A stretch of DNA of 5,989 nucleotides from WUQU01 sp038849025. Lineage in GTDB: Archaea > Thermoproteota > Bathyarchaeia > Bathyarchaeales > Bathycorpusculaceae. Every line of letters starts with the position of its first letter. Position 1 is the first letter of the stretch. The notes below the pieces were generated by a model, which did not search any database, was not told where the DNA came from, and worked only from the letters and a program-made list of their open reading frames with translations. The position numbers and the translations under genes were made by a program. Location: assembly GCA_038849025.1 (NCBI GenBank), contig JAWCNE010000073.1:1-5989 (forward strand), given 5' to 3'. Below are positions 1 through 5,083 of the stretch, one piece after another.

Positions 1-1
1 T

Positions 2-454
2 GATGTAACAACCTACCTGCAAACCTTTTTCACAAACGCAACCCTTCCAATAGTAATATCCCAAGGACAATCGCAAACTTTCTATGTTCCATTTGTCCTG
101 CCCACAAATATTGCTCCGGGATATGCGCACATCTTAGTGAGGGCGAAAACCGAGATATGGAATGAAGCGGCACAAAGATGGTATCAATCAGACAATCCGA
201 CAACCGAAATCTTTACCTATATCGAATCACCATATAAACAGCAATTTGAACAGCAACAAGCAATAAATCAACAGTTACAAAACACAATTAACCAGCTACA
301 AATTCAACTTCAAAGTCTCCAAGCATCCTATAACAACATGACACTTTTGGTATACATCTTCGTAGCTATGACCATAGCTCTTGGAATAGCGATGGCTTTT
401 CTGATGAGGATTATGTTAAGAACCAAAGTAGCACCACAGCCGTTGCCCCAATAA
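2..454 (+). CDS. C-terminal part of a membrane-anchored surface protein (5' end outside window)
   Basis: The reading frame is open from base 2 to the TAA at 452-454, so 150 residues of a longer protein are visible. An in-frame GTG at 137 is not a credible start: it has no Shine-Dalgarno motif and lies within continuous protein-like sequence. Residues about 1-75 look like the end of a beta-sandwich domain of the Ig-like/CARDB type, with alternating hydrophobic strands and a GQSQTF...PGYAHILV pattern. Residues about 79-111 (bases 236-334) are very rich in glutamine and form a coiled coil, with I/L/Y spaced 4-3-4-3-4. Residues about 114-136 (bases 341-409) are a hydrophobic membrane segment, followed by a short basic tail (RIMLRTK). 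The likely topology is an extracellular domain on a coiled-coil stalk with a C-terminal membrane anchor, as in many archaeal S-layer-associated proteins. The family is not recognised and the ligand or role is unknown. The Ig-like label is inference from pattern. Confidence 0.75.
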   Translation, partial: DVTTYLQTFFTNATLPIVISQGQSQTFYVPFVLPTNIAPGYAHILVRAKTEIWNEAAQRWYQSDNPTTEIFTYIESPYKQQFEQQQAINQQLQNTINQLQIQLQSLQASYNNMTLLVYIFVAMTIALGIAMAFLMRIMLRTKVAPQPLPQ

Positions 455-534
455 CTCCTTTTTCTGCGATAAAACAAACACAACAATTCTTTTAACGATG
501 ATTAATGGAAGATCCGCGAATAATATTCAGACTC

Positions 535-645
535 CTATGGGAAAAACAAAATTGATGAAGTGGAGAGCAAGATCAGCGTGATGCCATAGAGAAGAATTAT
601 AGAGACGATTTCTTTTCCATTTTCGGGCTTTTCCTTTTTTATCAA
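535..645 (-). CDS. Possible small membrane protein, 36 aa (doubtful)
   Basis: This minus-strand frame starts with TTG (645-643) and ends with TAG (537-535). Its product would have a charged N-terminus (IKKEKPENGKE) followed by about 25 hydrophobic residues (IVSIILLYGITLILLSTSS and on to FFP), the usual shape of a single-pass small membrane protein. It would sit convergent to the surface-protein gene and divergent from the isomerase gene, filling an otherwise unusually long gap. A T-rich TATA-like stretch (TTTTAATTTT on the minus strand, 693-684) lies about 45 bases upstream. Against it: there is no clear Shine-Dalgarno motif, the start is TTG, no family is recognised, and pyrimidine-rich DNA can give hydrophobic frames by chance. 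Treat it as a hypothesis. Confidence 0.22.
   Translation of the reverse strand: MIKKEKPENGKEIVSIILLYGITLILLSTSSILFFP
607..640 (+). terminator. Pyrimidine-rich T-tract block, possible archaeal terminator
   Basis: Five T-runs of 3 to 6 bases separated by C-containing spacers occur within about 30 bases (609-611, 613-616, 620-623, 629-632, 635-640). Archaeal RNA polymerase terminates at such U-rich tracts without needing a hairpin. It lies 150 bases after the surface-protein stop, so it could be a back-up terminator for that transcript. The same bases would encode the lysine-rich start of the possible minus-strand small ORF, so the two readings compete. Confidence 0.3.
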
Positions 646-743
646 CTTTCTGACCGATGCAGTTATTAGGTTTGAAAAAATGCAAAATTAAAACAGCCCT
701 AAATCACACTGGTTTCCAATTCTAATATTCAACCTCTCTTTTA

Positions 744-758
744 CCTAAAGTTTATAGT
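744..758 (+). promoter_or_regulatory. BRE/TATA-like promoter of R15P isomerase gene
   Basis: CCTAAAG followed by TTTATAGT reads as an archaeal B-recognition element plus TATA box. The TATA centre (about 754) is 41 bases before the TTG start. Archaeal transcription begins about 25 bases downstream of the TATA centre, which puts the start near 779-780 and gives a leader of about 15 bases that contains the Shine-Dalgarno motif. A closely similar CTAAAG + TTTTAAGT element precedes the RuBisCO gene. The transcription start is inferred. Confidence 0.5.
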
Positions 759-782
759 TTGTAATGCCAGTAATGATAAGCA

Positions 783-788
783 GGGTGA
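783..788 (+). promoter_or_regulatory. Ribosome binding site fixing the TTG start of R15P isomerase
   Basis: GGGTGA lies 6 bases before the TTG at 795-797 and matches the archaeal consensus GGAGGTGA. Its last three bases are also an in-frame TGA stop (786-788), so translation cannot start further upstream in this frame. Together these make TTG-795 the only sensible start. Confidence 0.7.
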
Positions 789-794
789 AAATTT

Positions 795-1712
795 TTGGAA
801 TCTGTTCATGCAACTTCTGAAAAAGTGAGAAAACTTGAAATTCGAGGCGCAAGAAACATCGCCATAGCCGCCATAAACGCAATAAAAACATTGGCAAGCC
901 AAACTAAAGCCAAAAACAAGAAAGAGTTTCTTAACGAACTTCTCGAAGCAAAAAGAATTTTATTCGCTTCGAGGGAGACTGAACCGTTAATGAGAAATGC
1001 AATTCGGTTGATTACACATCGTGTAGAAGAAAGCGAAAAAGAGAAGATAAGAGATCTTACAAAACTCACATCATCGGTTGCCAAACAGTTTCTTGCAGAT
1101 CTTGAAAGTTCTAAGGAAAAAATTGCTGAAACAGGCGCAAAAAGGATAACGAATAACTCTGTTATCCTGACACATTGCCATTCTTCAACAGTAACTTATC
1201 TTCTAAAAAAGGCTAAAGAAAAAGGGAAATCATTTGAAGTTATTTGTACTGAAACAAGGCCTTTCTATCAAGGGAGAATAACCGTAAAGGAAATGCTGGA
1301 AATAGGCGTGAAAACTACTCTAATTGTAGATTCTGCAGCCCGGTTCTTTATGAATGATGTTGATCTCGTCCTTGTTGGCGCAGATGCAATAACTTCAGAA
1401 GGAAACATCATAAACAAGATTGGAACAAGTACAATCGCTTTGATAGCAAAAGAGGCAAGAACACCTTTTTATGTTGTTACAGAGCTATTGAAATTTGATC
1501 CCGCAACCATGTACGGCGATTACGAAAAAATAGAAGAACGAAGCCCAGATGAGGTTTGGAAAAACTCTCCTAAAAACTTGATTATAAGAAATCCTGTGTT
1601 TGATGTCACAAGACGCGACTTTATTCATGGCATAATTTGTGAAGAGGGAATAATTTCGCCACATTCAATCGTAGAAGTAATACATAGAAAACATCCATGG
1701 ATTTTTGAATGA
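795..1712 (+). CDS. Ribose-1,5-bisphosphate isomerase (eIF2B alpha/beta/delta-like family)
   Basis: This 305-residue protein is close to the usual length of archaeal R15P isomerases. The family converts ribose 1,5-bisphosphate to ribulose 1,5-bisphosphate, the second step of archaeal AMP salvage, in the cytoplasm. It belongs to the initiation-factor-2B-like superfamily shared with methylthioribose-1-phosphate isomerase. The N-terminal helical region has LEIRGARNIA (residues 14-23). The Rossmann-like core has VILTHCHSST (123-132) with Cys128, and VLVGADAI (192-199) with Asp197. The Cys-Asp spacing of 69 residues equals that of the catalytic pair (Cys133/Asp202) in the Thermococcus kodakarensis enzyme, from memory. 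The C-terminal NPVFDVT motif (266-272) and a substrate-loop GADAITSEGNIINKIGT are also typical. It starts at TTG with a GGGTGA ribosome site. Its neighbours are the genes for its product consumer (RuBisCO, 9 bases away, convergent) and its substrate producer (AMP phosphorylase), which favours R15P isomerase over a translation factor or MTR-1-P isomerase. Confidence 0.93.
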   Translation: MESVHATSEKVRKLEIRGARNIAIAAINAIKTLASQTKAKNKKEFLNELLEAKRILFASRETEPLMRNAIRLITHRVEESEKEKIRDLTKLTSSVAKQFLADLESSKEKIAETGAKRITNNSVILTHCHSSTVTYLLKKAKEKGKSFEVICTETRPFYQGRITVKEMLEIGVKTTLIVDSAARFFMNDVDLVLVGADAITSEGNIINKIGTSTIALIAKEARTPFYVVTELLKFDPATMYGDYEKIEERSPDEVWKNSPKNLIIRNPVFDVTRRDFIHGIICEEGIISPHSIVEVIHRKHPWIFE

Positions 1713-1716
1713 CTGT

Positions 1717-1724
1717 ACTTTTTA
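1717..1724 (+). terminator. T-run after R15P isomerase, overlapping the RuBisCO stop
   Basis: A run of five T (1719-1723) follows the isomerase stop codon by 6 bases and overlaps the complement of the RuBisCO TAA (1724-1722). It is the only U-rich signal close enough to end the isomerase transcript before it enters the convergent gene. It is short, so read-through producing antisense RNA to the RuBisCO gene is possible. Confidence 0.3.
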
Positions 1725-2945
1725 TGTTCTCCAAATCTGTAGTGCCGTTTTTAGCTCTTTGTACGTTTTGGCGTATTCTTCCAATGCAATTCCTCTCATA
1801 GCGGCATCTACAGCTTGTCGCATCGCTGTCGCTCCAGCAGAAGTTCCGTTTCTATGACCATGAATACCGCCACCAGCTTGGATTACAAAGTCTTTTCCGA
1901 AGAATTTTATTAATGTTGGGACCATTCTTGGATGTAAACCGCCAGAAGCCACTGGCAAGCTTGGTTTTAATCCGTTTAATCGCATCTTTAAAGCCTCAAT
2001 ATTTTCTCTAACTTCTTCGTTTGTTTCACGCATTTTTCCCACAACTGTGCCTACATGTAGCTGATCTACGCCTATAATTCGAGCAACTTTTGCAATTACC
2101 CGCATTGAAATTCCATGTTTAGGATCTTTAGTGAAAGCTGCGTGCCCAGCCCTATGTCCATGAATTACAAGATTGAAATCATTTTCACGTAGCGTTTGTA
2201 AAGCTGAAAAACCGCATGTTAAAATGTCCACCATGATGTATTCTCCGCCTTGAGCTAACACGAACTCTGTTCTTCTCAGCATCTCCATAGTCTCAGCTGT
2301 GACATTAGCCAGGTAAACCTTCTTCTCACCCATTTCATCTTCAGCTTTGTCTCTACTTTCCAAGGTTTTTGCGACACGATCTTCAAACTGGCTAAACTTT
2401 TGACTGCTCAGGTTTTCATCGTCTTTAACAATGTCGCATCCGCCCACCCAAGCCTCATAAGCAACGCGTGCATGATCTGCAGTTTTTAAGCCGAGCTTTG
2501 GCTTGATTATTGTTCCGACAAATGGGCGATCATAGACCTTAAAAAGCTTGCGAATTCCGTCAATTCCGAATTTTGGGCCTTTGAAACTTTTGATAAGCTT
2601 GGATGGAAAATTAACATTGTTAAGTCTGAGATTTTTGATTGTTTTCAATCCAAAAATGTTGCCCGCAATACTACTTAGGATATTTGGCGTGTTTCCATAT
2701 TCAAAAAGTTCCAGCGGATAGGCAATTTTGACATGGTTACCGTTTATTTCAAAAACTCGTGCGGCGAGTTCTCTCACATATTCTTTTTCGGTTGTTAACT
2801 CTGTCCATGTTCCTATAGAACTTTCCGCTGCAATGCCGCCTGCCGCTTCTTCGATGCTTATGCCTTCTGGCTCTATATAGAACTCGCATATAACGTCATT
2901 CTCCTGAGATTTGTATCTTAAATCTACAAAATCAATGTACCGCAA
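1722..2945 (-). CDS. rbcL: Form III ribulose-1,5-bisphosphate carboxylase, large subunit
   Basis: This 407-residue protein carboxylates ribulose 1,5-bisphosphate to two 3-phosphoglycerate, the last step of archaeal AMP salvage. The key residues are present (spinach numbers in brackets): Glu41 (60), Thr46-Trp47 (65-66), Asn88 (123), Lys148 and Lys150 (175, 177), carbamylated Lys174 with Asp176-Glu177 in KDDE (201, 203, 204), His264-Arg265 (294-295), His297 (327), loop-6 Lys304 in VVGK (334), Ser334 (379) and GGG 358-360 (403-405). This argues for a real RuBisCO, not a form IV RuBisCO-like protein. The opening MRYIDFVDL and the text around GGGIHGH resemble methanogen form III. Two oddities: loop 6 reads VVGKMRET rather than VVGKLEG/VGKMEGG, and the stretch from Lys334 to Ser379 equivalents is 15 residues shorter than in spinach, losing the FTQSW-like motif. 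The start is TTG; an in-frame TAA at 2975-2973 with no ATG or GTG between excludes a longer form. No small-subunit gene or phosphoribulokinase gene is visible. Confidence 0.95.
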   Translation of the reverse strand: MRYIDFVDLRYKSQENDVICEFYIEPEGISIEEAAGGIAAESSIGTWTELTTEKEYVRELAARVFEINGNHVKIAYPLELFEYGNTPNILSSIAGNIFGLKTIKNLRLNNVNFPSKLIKSFKGPKFGIDGIRKLFKVYDRPFVGTIIKPKLGLKTADHARVAYEAWVGGCDIVKDDENLSSQKFSQFEDRVAKTLESRDKAEDEMGEKKVYLANVTAETMEMLRRTEFVLAQGGEYIMVDILTCGFSALQTLRENDFNLVIHGHRAGHAAFTKDPKHGISMRVIAKVARIIGVDQLHVGTVVGKMRETNEEVRENIEALKMRLNGLKPSLPVASGGLHPRMVPTLIKFFGKDFVIQAGGGIHGHRNGTSAGATAMRQAVDAAMRGIALEEYAKTYKELKTALQIWRT

Positions 2946-2955
2946 GTTGGTCGAT

Positions 2956-2960
2956 CCTCT
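2956..2960 (-). promoter_or_regulatory. Ribosome binding site of the RuBisCO gene
   Basis: AGAGG on the minus strand (2960 to 2956) lies 10 bases before the TTG start (2945-2943). It is a moderate match to the archaeal Shine-Dalgarno consensus and supports the TTG start, for which no in-frame alternative exists upstream. Confidence 0.55.
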
Positions 2961-2963
2961 GCA

Positions 2964-2991
2964 TTTATATGCTTACAGTGTCACTTAAAAC
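2964..2991 (+). promoter_or_regulatory. Promoter region of the AMP phosphorylase gene (two TATA candidates)
   Basis: Two plus-strand TATA candidates lie in the 85-base divergent region. CACTTAAAAC (2982-2991) is centred about 44 bases before the ATG and would give a leader of about 18 bases; it physically overlaps the RuBisCO promoter. TTTATATG (2964-2971) is a better archaeal TATA match and would give a leader of about 36-38 bases. Either transcript would include the GAGGTG ribosome site. Which is used cannot be told from sequence. Confidence 0.4.
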
Positions 2992-2998
2992 CTTTAGC
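2982..2998 (-). promoter_or_regulatory. BRE/TATA-like promoter of the RuBisCO gene
   Basis: On the minus strand GCTAAAGG followed by TTTTAAGT (2998 to about 2983) resembles a BRE plus TATA box and closely matches the element before the R15P isomerase gene. Its TATA centre (about 2987) is 42 bases before the TTG start, predicting a transcription start near 2961 and a leader of about 16 bases that includes AGAGG. A second minus-strand TATA-like string (TATAAA, 2969-2964) is too close to the start to leave the ribosome site in the transcript. Confidence 0.45.
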
Positions 2999-3015
2999 GG
3001 TTAAATTATTCATTT

Positions 3016-3023
3016 GAGAGGTG
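3016..3023 (+). promoter_or_regulatory. Strong ribosome binding site of AMP phosphorylase
   Basis: GAGAGGTG ends 7 bases before the ATG at 3031. The GAGGTG core is a six-base match to the archaeal consensus, the strongest ribosome site in the window, and it fixes the start codon. Confidence 0.75.
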
Positions 3024-3030
3024 CGCTGAA

Positions 3031-4575
3031 ATGAAGCTTAGGGCTAAGCTTTTAGACATTCAAGCTGGTGGAAGAAGAATCGCAATTATTGATGAGGAAA
3101 CAGCAGCTCTCTTGGGCGTGCACTCCTCTGATAGAGTGAGAATAAGCTACAAAAACAAGCAGATAATCGCCATTGTAAATGTGGCAAGCAACTTTCCACG
3201 AAACAAAATAGGATTCTATAAGGAAATTTCGAAAATGCTTGGAATAAAAACCGGGGAAAAAGTTGAGGTGCAACATGCTCATATTCCTGAATCGCTCGCT
3301 TATGTCCAAGAAAAAATACATGGTGAAAGACTGGAAGAAAGTAAAATAAAGGCAATAGTTAGGGACGTGGTGGAGCATCACCTTAGCGATGCTGAAATTG
3401 CAGCTTTTGTAACAACTCTTCATATCCTCGGAATAGGCATGGACGAAATCGAAGCTTTATCAAGAGCCATGGTTGAAACGGGATGTACCCTCAACTTGAA
3501 TAAAAAACCAATTTTGGACAAGCACAGCATAGGCGGCATACCTGGCGATAAAACAACAATTTTGATAGTTCCAATAATTGCAGCGGCTGGTCTTATCATT
3601 CCTAAAACTTCTTCAAGAGCTGTAACTTCTCCTGCTGGAACCGCGGACCGCGTTGAAAACTTATGCCCGGTAAACTTGACAATTGAGGAAATAACAGAAG
3701 TTGTGAATAAAACAAATGGCTGCATGGTTTGGGGTGGTGCTTTGGAATTGGCGCCTGCAGACGACATCTTCATTCAAGCAGAATATTCTCTCGGTATAGA
3801 CCCGCTGCTTTTGCCTTCGATTATGAGTAAGAAAAAAGCGATAGGCGCTACGCATTTAGTCATTGACATTCCAACTGGAAGAGGCGCAAAAATTAAAACC
3901 ATTGGAGAAGCACACGCACTTGCCAGAGATTTTATCGCCTTAGGTAAAGGCTTAGTCATTGACATTCAATGTGCAGTAACTTTTGGTGAGCAACCATTAG
4001 GGTATGCCATAGGTCCTGGTCTTGAGGCAAAAGAAGCTTTGGAAACCATTATGGGAAACGGTCCGAGAGATCTGAGAGAAAAAGCGACAGATCTTGGGGG
4101 CATCCTATTCGAAATGATGGGCATCAAAGAAGGTAAAAGGAAGGCTGAAAAGATCCTAAATTCTGGTAAGGCGGAAAGAAAGCTTCGAGAGATAATCGAA
4201 GTTCAAGGTGGAAATCCGAAGATTAAGCCAGAAGACATAGAGATTGGAGATAAACACGCAGAAGTGACGGCGGATAATGATGGCAATGTCTTATGGATCA
4301 ATAATCAACATATTGCCCAAGTTGCCAGAGAGGCCGGTGCACCGAAGGAAAAGGGTGCAGGAATCAAGCTTAAACCTAAACTTGGAGAACATGTGAGAAA
4401 AGGCGATATTCTTTTTGAAATTTATGCTGAAAGGAATACTAGGCTAGAAGCAGCTTTGAAATTGGCTGAGAAGCTTCATCCTTTTGGTGTTGGCAAGAAA
4501 TGGGAAGAACAAATGCTTATTGATAGAATTCCAACGAAAATAATGCATTACAAAGCATTCTCAATAGAACGATAG
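3031..4575 (+). CDS. deoA: AMP phosphorylase (archaeal nucleoside monophosphate phosphorylase)
   Basis: This 514-residue protein is slightly longer than the roughly 500 residues typical of the family. The family splits AMP (also CMP and UMP) with phosphate to the free base and ribose 1,5-bisphosphate, the entry step of the pathway feeding form III RuBisCO. Residues 1 to about 85 form the N-terminal domain that separates archaeal AMP phosphorylases from bacterial thymidine phosphorylase. An all-helical segment follows (about 88-155), then the alpha/beta phosphorylase core. Motifs include the phosphate-binding KHSIGGIPGDKT (164-175) and SSRAVTSPAGTADRVE (194-209), the archaeal AMP-type version of the thymidine phosphorylase signature. 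GATHLVIDIPTGRGAK (272-287) is also typical. The C-terminal PYNP-like domain is about 405-470. The start is ATG with GAGGTG. The gene is divergent from the RuBisCO gene across 85 bases, with promoters that overlap, so joint control is likely. Thymidine phosphorylase is unlikely given the N-terminal domain and the neighbours. Confidence 0.95.
   Translation: MKLRAKLLDIQAGGRRIAIIDEETAALLGVHSSDRVRISYKNKQIIAIVNVASNFPRNKIGFYKEISKMLGIKTGEKVEVQHAHIPESLAYVQEKIHGERLEESKIKAIVRDVVEHHLSDAEIAAFVTTLHILGIGMDEIEALSRAMVETGCTLNLNKKPILDKHSIGGIPGDKTTILIVPIIAAAGLIIPKTSSRAVTSPAGTADRVENLCPVNLTIEEITEVVNKTNGCMVWGGALELAPADDIFIQAEYSLGIDPLLLPSIMSKKKAIGATHLVIDIPTGRGAKIKTIGEAHALARDFIALGKGLVIDIQCAVTFGEQPLGYAIGPGLEAKEALETIMGNGPRDLREKATDLGGILFEMMGIKEGKRKAEKILNSGKAERKLREIIEVQGGNPKIKPEDIEIGDKHAEVTADNDGNVLWINNQHIAQVAREAGAPKEKGAGIKLKPKLGEHVRKGDILFEIYAERNTRLEAALKLAEKLHPFGVGKKWEEQMLIDRIPTKIMHYKAFSIER
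3856..3967 (+). repeat. 16-base direct repeat inside AMP phosphorylase gene
   Basis: TTAGTCATTGACATTC occurs exactly at 3856-3871 and again at 3952-3967, both in the same codon phase, encoding LVIDI at residues 276-280 and 308-312. The first copy falls in a conserved family motif (VIDIPTGRGAK). The second lies in a less conserved strand. It may be chance plus similar codon choice, or a local copy event. Confidence 0.55.
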
Positions 4576-4590
4576 TCCTCCAGAGCAGAT

Positions 4591-4612
4591 GCTTTTTACC
4601 AAATTTTATTTA
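4591..4612 (+). terminator. T-tract terminator after AMP phosphorylase
   Basis: Two T-runs (4593-4597 and 4604-4607), followed by ATTTA, lie in the 40-base convergent gap between the AMP phosphorylase and MgtC-family stop codons. Successive T-runs soon after a stop are the usual archaeal termination signal. No matching T-run is seen on the minus strand for the convergent gene. Confidence 0.45.
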
Positions 4613-4615
4613 CTG

Positions 4616-5032
4616 TTACTTCTGTTTGAGAATCTTTTTAAGAATCATCCTTGAAGATAACACAAGAAACACAAGGAAAGTCGCCATAACTGCCAATACG
4701 TAATTTCCAACACCTACTGTTAAACCAATTGCCGCAGTCGCCCACAAACTCGCAGCGGTTGTTATCCCAATAACCTTGTCTTGTTCGGCGATTATTGTTC
4801 CTGCACCAATGAAACCGATTCCTGTGACTATTCCTGCAGCTATTCTAGCGGGGTCTATACTAAACTCATACAATGAAACAATTGTGAATAGACATGATCC
4901 AAGACAGACAAGCATATGAGTCCTTAACCCTGCTGGTTTGTGAGTTATTTCTCTTTCAAATCCTACAACTGCACCCAGCACTGTTGCCAGGATCAAACCA
5001 AGAACAGCTTCAATAATTGTTGAAGAGTCCAT
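4616..5032 (-). CDS. MgtC/SapB-family membrane protein (short form)
   Basis: This 138-residue protein is almost wholly hydrophobic, with about five predicted membrane segments (near residues 5-25, 38-55, 63-82, 88-107 and 110-131). Conserved family blocks are visible: GAVVGFERE (20-28), PAGLRTHMLVCLGS (33-46), DPARIAAGIVTGIGFIGAGTII (60-81) and ITTAASLWATAAIG (90-103). It is the minimal SapB-like length and lacks the C-terminal soluble domain of Salmonella MgtC. The bacterial MgtC is tied to growth at low magnesium and inhibits F-type ATP synthase. The function of archaeal short forms is not established, so no transport activity should be assumed. The ATG has no Shine-Dalgarno motif, and a TATA-like element 27 bases upstream suggests a leaderless mRNA. 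It lies 51 bases downstream of the glucan phosphorylase gene on the same strand and is convergent with AMP phosphorylase. Confidence 0.9.
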   Translation of the reverse strand: MDSSTIIEAVLGLILATVLGAVVGFEREITHKPAGLRTHMLVCLGSCLFTIVSLYEFSIDPARIAAGIVTGIGFIGAGTIIAEQDKVIGITTAASLWATAAIGLTVGVGNYVLAVMATFLVFLVLSSRMILKKILKQK

Positions 5033-5050
5033 AGATAAGGTTTGTACTTT

Positions 5051-5062
5051 TCAATAATAAAA
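5051..5062 (-). promoter_or_regulatory. TATA-like element for a leaderless MgtC-family transcript
   Basis: The minus strand reads TTTTATTATTGA (5062 to 5051). With a TATA centre near 5059, transcription would start near 5033, right at the ATG (5032-5030). This agrees with the absence of a ribosome binding site and implies that the gene can be expressed independently of the upstream glucan phosphorylase gene. Confidence 0.4.
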
Positions 5063-5083
5063 GAATAGCGCATATGAAGTATT

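Larger units (their letters stand above)
455..794. other. 340-base intergenic region between surface protein and R15P isomerase genes
   Basis: This gap has no recognisable conserved gene. A short T-run (459-463) just after the surface-protein stop may end its transcript. A pyrimidine-rich block lies at 607-640. A 36-codon frame on the minus strand (645 to 535) could encode a small membrane protein and is listed separately. The last 60 bases hold a BRE/TATA-like element and the Shine-Dalgarno motif of the downstream isomerase gene. I saw no tRNA-like cloverleaf, direct-repeat array or insertion-sequence end. Confidence 0.6.

Noticed and set aside
137..454. A 105-residue stand-alone gene starting at GTG-137
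   Set aside because: The frame is open back to base 2 with protein-like sequence, and no ribosome site precedes GTG-137; it is the tail of a longer gene.
498..581. 27-codon plus-strand ORF starting at ATG-498
   Set aside because: No Shine-Dalgarno motif or promoter at the right distance, no hydrophobic or known motif; length is expected by chance.
505..675. Plus-strand frame MEDPRIIFRLLWEKQN, two consecutive TGA codons (553-558), then a further hydrophobic stretch: a possible pseudogene or recoded selenoprotein
   Set aside because: Adjacent double TGA does not fit selenocysteine use, there is no ribosome site or recognisable family, and the hydrophobic part comes from the T-rich tract.
806..1084. 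Minus-strand ORF opposite the R15P isomerase gene
   Set aside because: Fully antisense to a well-supported gene, with no start signal or recognisable domain; a coding shadow.
795..1712. Translation initiation factor eIF2B subunit or methylthioribose-1-phosphate isomerase
   Set aside because: Same superfamily, but the length, Cys128/Asp197 spacing and position beside RuBisCO and AMP phosphorylase fit R15P isomerase better.
1722..2945. Form IV RuBisCO-like protein without carboxylase activity
   Set aside because: The catalytic lysines (148, 174, 304), KDDE metal ligands, His264/Arg265, His297 and Ser334 are all present; form IV proteins lose several of these.
3052..3965. Several minus-strand ORFs opposite AMP phosphorylase
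   Set aside because: They overlap each other and the conserved gene, have low-quality serine/phenylalanine-rich sequence and no ribosome sites; coding shadows.
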